Source: Bostrychus sinensis
Lineage: Eukaryota; Chordata; Actinopteri; Gobiiformes; Eleotridae
Direction: 5' to 3'
DNA: 64,000 nt
Assembly: GCA_020698575.1 (NCBI GenBank)
Contig: CM036250.1
Location: forward strand, 28,409,500-28,473,499
Part shown: one piece after another, positions 56,560 to 64,000 of the stretch
How positions within the stretch are numbered: the first letter of the stretch is position 1
How the letters are laid out: every line of letters begins with the position of its first letter
The notes under the pieces: model-generated
Told to the model about the DNA's origin: nothing
Database searches by the model: none
What the model saw: the letters and a program-made list of their open reading frames with translations, nothing else
Translations under genes and position numbers: made by a program

Positions 56560-57310
56560 TATTGTCCGCATTATTAGATACACGTGTTCCAGTGCTTTTA
56601 AAATGTGAATTATAGCCTCAGTTTCCTGTTCTGTCCACTGACAGGAGTCTTCTGCAACTGGAGTCCAGCTGCTTCGGAGTAGGGCTGGGCACTATGACTG
56701 AAAATTGATATGATGGTATTAAAAAAATGGCGATGAAATGCTTGTATATTGCTGTTTTTCTTCTTTTCCAGTGTGTTTGGCAACACTATTATTCAGATTT
56801 GAATTCTTGTGGGTTTATGTTGTATAAAAATAATAATGTGTGATATTTGTGGTCAAACTACAAATATGTTGTCTCAGCAAACAAACAATCCAAATTCAAT
56901 ATAAAACAGAATGGTCAAAATAAAATAACACAGACAAATACTCAAAGAGATTCTCAAGGGTTGTACTGGAGCAATACAAACAAAAAGTGACATTTATAAA
57001 GTGGAAGTTATAATAACACCCATACATTCTTTATTCCCTGGTATCACTGTATATAGAAAAGTCATATCATACAGGAAATAATTATGTACATAAGAGTGTG
57101 TCACCCAGCCCTAGTTTGGAGTATTGTTTGTTGGTCTTTTGCCCACCTTGATAGTAACAAGTGGTTGAGTTACTGTTGCCTTTCTGTCAAGTTGGATGAT
57201 TCTTCTCTGACCTCTGGAATTAGCAAGGCATTTTAACCCATAGAATTGTTGTTCACTGGACATTTCTCATATTTTAGTCAGCTGAGTGTGTAAAAGTCCA
57301 TGTATCTTAG
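56560..57310. mobile_element. DNA transposon of the 'TTATTAGGTACACC' type, interrupted
   Basis: The end CCGCATTATTAGATACACG resembles CGACTTTATTAGGTACACC at about 62727. Internal blocks 'tatagcctcagtttcctgttctgtccactgacaggagt' and, after the hAT insertion, 'gagttactgttgcctttctgtcaag...ctctgacctctgg' are characteristic of one widespread fish element. No intact ORF. Confidence 0.6.
56680..57113. mobile_element. hAT-like element inside the DNA transposon at 56560-57310
   Basis: TAGGGCTGGGCACTATGAC and TGTGTCACCCAGCCCTA pair. Flanks CTTCGGAG and GTTTGGAG share 6 of 8 bases. 434 bp. Confidence 0.8.
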
Positions 57311-60300
57311 TGGTGGCTGAGCTGAGCAATTAATTGTACTTGGATTTTTCAGGTATTAGTATTAGTGTTGATATTTGCAAAGTTAAAGCATATTTTTATT
57401 GTTAGTTGGTTTGTTTTTCTTGCATGATACATAAAAAGTAATGGGTGCATGAGGAAATGTAAGAAAAAAAGTCAGTAATGGCCCATGGATGAAATTGTTA
57501 GTTTTTGGTGTGTGCCTGCACCTTCTGAATCCAAAGAAAGGATTCTATATCATTGTGGAATAGGGCCAATTTTGTCTTTTAATTTAGGCAACATACTGCC
57601 ACAGGCGTTTTTTTTTTTTTTTTTTTTTTTTGGAGACTTTCAAAAAATAATGATGATAGGATTTTTTTTTTTTTTTGAGCTTTTACCCAAAAAATCAACA
57701 GCCTTGAAATCTAAAAAATGTCAGTTTTCAATGTAATTTTCCTGGTTCCCTGAAATAGAAAAAGAAAACAACTTATTGTAAAATAAAACTATCTCAGATA
57801 ACTATTATGGAGTTTTCTTTTCAATCAGAGCAGCACGTTTCATACCTCGACATGCTATCACTACTTGATGCAGTCTTCTTTAGAAGATTCAGGTGATGTT
57901 TCAGTGATGTGTCTTGCTGGCTGATTTTACAAAGGTTTTTGGCACTGTTCAGCACTGGTCTGATTAAAAAGAAAACTCTTAAACTTTTGTGGAGTAGCTC
58001 AGATACCATTTTGTGAGAATATGTATTTCACCCATGTCCATATTTAAACATTGTACAAAATTGATATATCTTCTGTAAGCATAAGTGCTATTGTTGTTTC
58101 TTGCATTGTAATATCAGGCAGACCTCTGGGTGAAATTTTTGAAAATGTAATAGTCTTGCTTTAAAAAAGGCTTTGTGTATATTGCATATTGTATGCAGTT
58201 TTGGCCTGAGCAGAGCATACAGAGCCTATTGAACTCCGAGTGTATCTTTTCTCTCTCTTGTAAACATAGTGTCTGTATATTGAGAGAAAGTGCAATCAGG
58301 TATCCATTTCTTCAGCTGTGTTACTGTGTTTGGCTGAGCCATTAAAAATTGAAGCCTGCGTGGTTACACCGAAAGCTCAAAGTGACTCTCAACCCGGTGC
58401 TTTTAACACACACAAATTGCGTCCTTATTTGTCCTTTGATTTATGCCCCATCTGAACGAGTGTCTTGCCTGACCCTTCTGCTTCAGTGGACAAGCTCCAC
58501 TTTGACTAATACATCCTCTGCCCATCCTCTGACCCCATGACCTCCAAGTTGGAAGCGCTCACAATACTTATCTTTCAAGCCTTATCTCAGGGTTTATTTT
58601 CTTGTTTGAGCCCAGTGTTTAACCAACATTTTGTAAAGCTCGCTCTGCATTCCGGTGGAAGTTTAAATGGCAGTTTTGAGGCAGTTGGGAGTGTATTGAT
58701 TTACATTGCATACTTGGCAGTCTAGACGAGTTGGTGGAACAGCGCCGCCGACCTGGATTTACAATAGTGCCTGAGGAAGCTAAACTGTTATGGGTGTACT
58801 TGTGTCCCAAGTGTCTACTCATAACATAGAGGACTGGAGGGAGTCGGGCAGCCCCTATTTAAAGAGCTGAGGGCGTCCAATCTGGTTGTGTGTAATTTTA
58901 GCTCTTTTGCATTGGAAATTGGGGCATCTGGTGGTTGGCAAGGTGGCGAGCATCTCAACAGTACCATCAAGCACCACACATTTCAAGGGTGCACTTCTCT
59001 TTGATGAAGCATTTGTTGCAGTTCTTATAGTTCAGTTTAACCTGCATTTTTGTAGGTTTAGATTTTAATAGGTTAGGTTTAAATGTTTTTCAAACAATTT
59101 TGAACTATTAACTTGTGTTTTTATTACTGACTTATCTCATAAATTACCAAAGTAGATAAACTAAGAGCCAAAGTCGAACTCTTGTTTCTACAAAACTGCT
59201 TGGTGCCCAATTTGGACAATCTTGTATGGAAGTCAATGGAAAATTCTCTGGGTGGAATCTGCATGTCCTCCCTGTGTTACTGTGTTATCAGTACAAGAGG
59301 GGGACAGGTGCAGCAGAAAACCTTCCTCCATCAAAACAGCTCTTTAATCACACTATAAACTATACACAATAAATTCACTGACAGGTGTTTACTTGCTCGC
59401 CCCGTTTCACCACCGCTGCACAAAGACCTCGAGAGTCAGCAATAGTGGAGTGGACTTTCCGTGGGAGTTTTTTTTTTTTTTTTGTGGGGGGGGGGGGGTT
59501 CTGAGTGGACCGGGTGCACTTTGTACTGGGAGTCACTGCTCAGCCCAAAGCCTGACCCAGACTGAGCAGCATCAGTCCAAGTTACCAGTGGAAAAAAGCA
59601 AGAGTGAGCAGTTATTAGCATTAGCAAAGTGTATATATTTTAAAGGTGCTCTTAAATAAATATAAAAAAATAGACTTTACATATAGCTACATAGCCTAAT
59701 AATATATTCATTACAAAATATTGTATGATAAATATGGAGACAGTAGGGGGCGGTTATAGCCTATGTCTTACCCCAAACAACGTTCAATAAAGATAGTGGA
59801 CTTTTTTTTTTTTTTTTTTTACCATAATATTGAAAATGTAATTTAGTATTGAGTAGTATCTAAGTAACTAAGAGTTTGAACATTTTGTATTGTGACAAAC
59901 CTGTGACTCAATAGCCACAGCTCTGGGTATAGATGGTGAGTTGTCAGTAAATCACAGCGGGAAGATTGACATGCAAATTGATGCTTATAAGCAGGCACGC
60001 ATAAATTATTTTCCCCCATGATGTTTCACGGGGTAAATTCAGGGTAACTGTTCTTTCTTTCCTTGCCACCCAGTGAAGTGGGTCTAGAAACCCTTCTATT
60101 TTAGCTACTTTACAGTTTCTGCTGTCTCGCCATCTGGTTGTATTTTTCTCTTTTCACATTTCCAGTGAATTGTTACCTACCGTGCTTTACTGTTACACCA
60201 CATTATTGTATCTGCTTTTTTCATCCTGCTCCCTATAACACATGGAAACAATAAAATAACACACAATGGAATCTACCTTTGAGCCCCCCGAGAGGTCTGG

Positions 60301-60768
60301 AACTGCATACCAACAGGGCTTATCCTGCAGTGGACCGGCCACTAGCAGCCAAAGGACACCATGATAAAAGAGGCTCCATTTCCTTCCTGCGCCAAAAAGG
60401 GAAATCTAAGCATCCTTCTTACAACCTGCTATTATGAGATGTAACCTAAATCTGAGGAACTATGCTCCCAGTTGGTTTCTGCATGCCAGCTTAAGATTTG
60501 CATCATTTCTCACCAAAAAGAATGATCATCGAAAAGGGTTTTATTTTTACCACTTCATGGTTGAATTGTGGACATAATGGAACAGTAGGCATAAAATGTG
60601 ACGGGGCAATTATAATCTTTCTACTCCATTGAAAGTAAATGGCTCATCTCATTTAAACTGTCAGAAGATTTGCTGGAATAAAGAAAATGTCTGACAAGAG
60701 CGTAACATTCCAAGCATGACGATATTATTTTGTGAGCACTTGCTGAAAACCTGTTTCGTTCTTGCAGG
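57311..60768. other. Non-coding stretch with homopolymer runs
   Basis: Poly-T at 57608-57630 and 57662-57676; T-run plus G-run at 59469-59498; poly-T at 59802-59820. Short ORFs here have no family resemblance. Confidence 0.45.
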
Positions 60769-60826
60769 CTCAAAGGAAAGTTGTTGATCCGGTTCCACCC
60801 TGGAGCGCTCTTGTAGGTCACCTGAC
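60769..60826 (+). other. Weak exon candidate
   Basis: TTTCGTTCTTGCAG precedes GCTCAAAGG, open as AQRKVVDPVPPWSAL in phase 0, which would continue MPHQ in frame. The donor choice (CTT|GTAGGT) is poor and I recognise no protein. Listed only because phase and strand agree with 26900-27050. Confidence 0.12.
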
Positions 60827-61254
60827 GTCTCACTTAGCTAATCTGTTATTTTTGGAACGGTGCCCCCTTCACTCGAACATGGGGATTTTGGCAAAGGGCA
60901 GCCCTCCTGTATTTGGCATCTTTTCACCAACAGCGGGGTGTTGAAATCAGGAGGAAGGTGCTTTTTGGGACTAATTCAGTGATTGGATTTTCTCCAAACC
61001 AACACAACAGTAGACCAGTGTAGTAATAGATCAAATGTTATTAATAGTTTTATTATTACCAATGATTAACTGTTTATTAGATGCATTACAAATATATAGC
61101 TTAGGTTAAAAGGTTGGTGTTTAGAAAAAAGACAAGGTTGAAAGGCCTAGGGTTGTAAGAAAATGTAAAAATGTATAATCATACATTACATTACAACATA
61201 TACATCAGTTATGGAGGTAAAACATCATCTCAATCCAGGAATTGTACTTCGGTG
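60827..61254. other. Non-coding stretch, nothing recognised
   Basis: No supported feature. Confidence 0.4.
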
Positions 61255-61769
61255 TAGGGCTTGGCAACAAATTGAATTAATTTGATTAATTCACGTTTTT
61301 AATTTTAGACGTTGTCAAAAATAGCCAAATCAAAAAATCTAATTTAGCAGAAATAGCATCCTCCAAGTGTTGCACTGTTTCCTGTGTTGTGTCTAATGCT
61401 GCTGCTAGGGCCCAGAGAAGCTTAAATACTGACTGTGGAGACTCTGCAGACGCTAAAAACACCAATATTCACAGAGAAAGGAGTTCCTGGAATTAGCATC
61501 TTTTCACAGGTCTCTATGGTGAATAATGTAATGAACCTGGTCTTTAGAAGCAGAGAGGGCTTAAACTAAAAGACATTTATGTCACATTTAGAATATAATA
61601 TAGCTAAAATAAAAATATATAACTTTGGAATCATCTCATTAAAAAGCAATAAACCTACATTTAAATCGTTTTTATGTCAGGCTACAAGAGAAATCGATTA
61701 AAATTGTAAATTAGCTGAGAATTGGGGAAAAAACAAGATTTTATTTTTTAGCCTTATCACTCAGCCCTT
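61255..61769 (-). mobile_element. hAT-like element with the shared core, inverted
   Basis: The end TAGGGCTTGGCAACAAATTG pairs loosely with TTATCACTCAGCCCTT. The interior has GTTGTGTCTAATGCTGCTGC, AAGCTTAAATACTGACTGTG and GGCTTAAACTAAAAGACATT, the reverse complement of the core at 40200-40620. No duplication is legible. Confidence 0.6.
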
Positions 61770-62717
61770 TATGCATTGGGGGATAGGGACAATTTTTCAG
61801 TACTAGTTACTGGCGCATTTTCATTAAACTTTGACGAGAGGTTGCGAATTGATTGCAAAAAAGTTTTTTTTTTTTTGGTGTGGATACAGGGTGGAAGTGT
61901 AATGCTTTAGTGGAGGTCTCTCTTAGTACTTCTAGTTTCTGCTTTATCTATATTTGACACTATCACATGGTTTCCATACTTTTAGGCTGTTTTGCTTAAT
62001 TAGATCTCCTGCCGGACAAATTTCAATAGACCATTTGTTTCTAATACTGTGATTTGCAAGATTAATTTTTGACACATTCTGTTCTCTGAGTACATCTGCT
62101 ACCTACTGTTATTGACTTATGATAATGATAAAAACACCAGACTGTTCTGTAACTGTTGGCGTACTTTTATGGGGCTTCCTGGCACCTCGATGGGATTTAA
62201 AAATAGCTGTCCTGTTTGGTCAGTGACAGTTTGAACTTTGCTTTGGACTGGCTGTCCTCGGCCTGATCAGATGTTTATGACGCTGGACTTTTTATCCTCT
62301 GTTGATCAAAACAAGAAGGGTTGTGTCATAATGCTTTTATCATCAGTATAGAAGATAAGATTTTCAAAATATAAGCCCTAAAAATACAAGCACAGCTCCT
62401 CTAACTTACTATTATGTTACAAAAGTTTTATATTTGCACATTCCTGCTAAATGAAGGTAATTATAGGTTGTAAAGTGTTCTTACTCAACCTCTGTAACCT
62501 TTTTGTTATCACATTGGCGAGGGTTAATGACATCTGACATGCTCTCTGGGTGTGCGCATTGTGCAGGTTAAGGTGGAAGAATGTTTGCCCGGAGGATATT
62601 TTTCTCTCTCAGGTTCCCATTCACGATCTGTGTTTTTGTTTGTTTTTCATCACCTACCAATGCCATTAACATATCATATTTGTTTGTACTTTTAAAATGT
62701 ATTGTTGTCATAAGCTC
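61770..62717. other. Non-coding stretch, nothing recognised
   Basis: No supported gene or repeat. Confidence 0.4.
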
Positions 62718-62920
62718 ACTGGCGACTTTATTAGGTACACCTTACTAGTACAATGCTGGACTTGCCTTCAGAAGCCCATTAGATGTCGATGACCTAGAAT
62801 CCACAATGGGCCTGAACCATTAACAGTAGGCAGGATAGATCCTTGCTTTCATGTGGTTTATGCCAAATTCTGTGCCTCAAATTATGACTTGTCTGACCAG
62901 CCAAGCTTCTGTTGATCAGT
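62718..62920 (+). mobile_element. Terminal fragment of a 'TTATTAGGTACACC' DNA transposon
   Basis: CACTGGCGACTTTATTAGGT-ACACCTTACTAGTACAATG is the standard end of a very common fish element. 'cctgaaccattaacagtaggcaggat' and 'tttatgccaaattctg' follow in the expected order with deletions. Confidence 0.7.
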
Positions 62921-62954
62921 TCATCAAGTTTAGTTGGTGCAAATTGTAGCCTTG

Positions 62955-63110
62955 GCGTCCTGTTGAGCTAACAGCAGTGCCATGTTGCATTTTCGCCTTA
63001 CAGCAACAAGGTTCAGAGTTTGATCCCAGTCAGCATAGGGACTTTCTGTCTGGAGTTTGCACCCCATGCTTGAGTGGGTTCTTTTCTGTTGCTCTGGTCT
63101 CTTCCCCCAT
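62955..63110 (+). repeat. tRNA-derived SINE
   Basis: TTGAGCTAACAGCAGTGCC head, GGTTCAGAGTTTGATCCCAG (B-box-like) and TCTGGAGTTTGCACC body. Same family as 13645-13903. Confidence 0.6.
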
Positions 63111-63174
63111 CAACCTAAAAGCTCATTTATACTGCCATTACATAGGCAAATAGATCTGTCCATTACAAGTGTTA

Positions 63175-63345
63175 ATAGTGGGGTTCATTCGGTAGAGATG
63201 TTTTCCCAGTAACACGAAAGTTTGAGATTCAATCCTTGCTACCAGCATTGCATACTGTTGTTGTGTTCTTGGGCAAGACAACCACCTTGCCTGTATGAAT
63301 GTGTCATAGTAGGCACAGATTGGAAGCCATGTCTCTGTCAGTGTG
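63175..63345 (+). repeat. tRNA-derived SINE, plus strand
   Basis: TTCATTCGGTAGAGATG (A-box-like), GAGATTCAATCCTTG (B box), GGGCAAGACAACCACCTTGC and GGCACAGATTGGAAGCC. It is the plus-strand version of 20843-21045 and 27955-28240. Confidence 0.65.
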
Positions 63346-63354
63346 CCCCTGGGC

Positions 63355-64000
63355 TAGGGCTGCTCGATTATGGAAAAAATAATAATCACAATTAATTTGG
63401 ACATAAATGAAATCATGATTATTCAAACGATTATTCATTAACTTAACAAAACCAGGTAAAATATATTTTTTGCGCACAAATAAAAAAATGCAAAAATATT
63501 AAATAAACCAAGTTAGTTACCTTTTGTAACCAGATGGAGTGAATTACCATAGACTGTTATAGACTTATGTCATGAACAGAACTATATTAATTATTTAACA
63601 AATAAAATAATTCCATGTTTCAAGTAAGTAGTCTAGTAAGTAGCTTATATTATTTAAATTCCACATGATCTGGCTTGAGTGATGTGCGCAGGAGTTAGGT
63701 CACCTCTTTATTGTCCTAAACGTGGTTTATAACTGCAGTTGAGGCCCTTTAACTGCACACATGCATACACAAACACATTGTTATCAGCTCAGGAAGCTCA
63801 CAACACCAGCGCTATTTGATCTGGATGAGACGGCGCACTTTTTCTGTGCCCAAGCCTGACTCCAGTGCTCTGAGGCTGGACAGACTTGCCGCCGAGACAC
63901 CGCTAGGACCTGCTGCACACAGACGCGCACACGGCTCGCAGTTCTCCCAAAAACAGAATTTGTCTTGTCTTTTCTGAGAACAAGCGTTTCTCCTTGTTCT
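63355..64000 (+). mobile_element. hAT-like element, relative of 41713-43617, running off the window
   Basis: Starts TAGGGCTGCTCGATTATGG, identical to the left end of 41713-43617. Near the window end, CTCCCAAAAACAGAATTTGT matches the site into which 42325-43400 inserted in that copy, here uninterrupted. The right end is outside the window. Confidence 0.72.

Overview
The window reads as teleost fish genomic DNA. It is AT-rich and contains one nearly complete vertebrate-type LTR retrotransposon, a Tc1-type transposon with fish-style IR/DR ends, many short hAT-like non-autonomous elements, tRNA-derived SINEs, a LINE 3' end and long microsatellites. There is no bacterial gene organisation. Apart from the retrotransposon, no long conserved protein is encoded.

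Positions 1-5230. The window opens inside the gag of a Ty3/gypsy-class element of the Gmr1 type. A single gag-pol reading frame runs from the window edge to 3884 in the order SCAN-like capsid, CCHC knuckle, aspartic protease, integrase, reverse transcriptase, RNase H. Integrase lies upstream of reverse transcriptase, the Ty1/copia arrangement, in a protein that is otherwise gypsy-like. A polypurine tract and a probable 3' LTR of about 0.95 kb follow, and a 29-copy 14-bp minisatellite starts almost at the LTR boundary.

Positions 5230-25690. This is repeat-rich non-coding DNA. It holds SINE pieces, a hAT-like element nested in a foldback element (11.7-12.9 kb), an old degenerate tandem array split by a SINE (13.4-14.3 kb), two weak exon candidates, a dead Tc1 element with a recognisable transposase (19.5-20.8 kb), a 390-bp foldback element (22.9 kb) and a 731-bp inverted-repeat element (24.4 kb).

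Positions 25690-27050. This is the best candidate host-gene start. A GC-rich stretch carries a CRE-like site, two CCAAT boxes, a TGAGTCA site, a TATA box and a GC box. Two possible exons follow; the second ends in four codons (MPHQ) and a consensus donor. If real, most of the remaining window is intron on the plus strand. I could not identify the gene.

Positions 27051-64000. This stretch is packed with small DNA transposons. Many have TAGGG-type or CAGTGG-type termini and 8-bp target duplications that can be read directly, two of them perfect (29093-29572 and 42325-43400). Others are nested (hAT in hAT at 41.7-43.6 kb; hAT in another DNA transposon at 56.6-57.3 kb). There is also a LINE ORF2 C-terminal remnant at 32 kb, a 26-bp-arm hairpin at 36.0 kb and an unassigned exon-like segment at 50.4 kb.

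The strongest biological story is the Gmr1-type element, whose capsid region belongs to the lineage that gave rise to the vertebrate SCAN domain. The second is the stack of nested hAT-like insertions, whose relative ages can be read from target duplications and paralogous empty sites.
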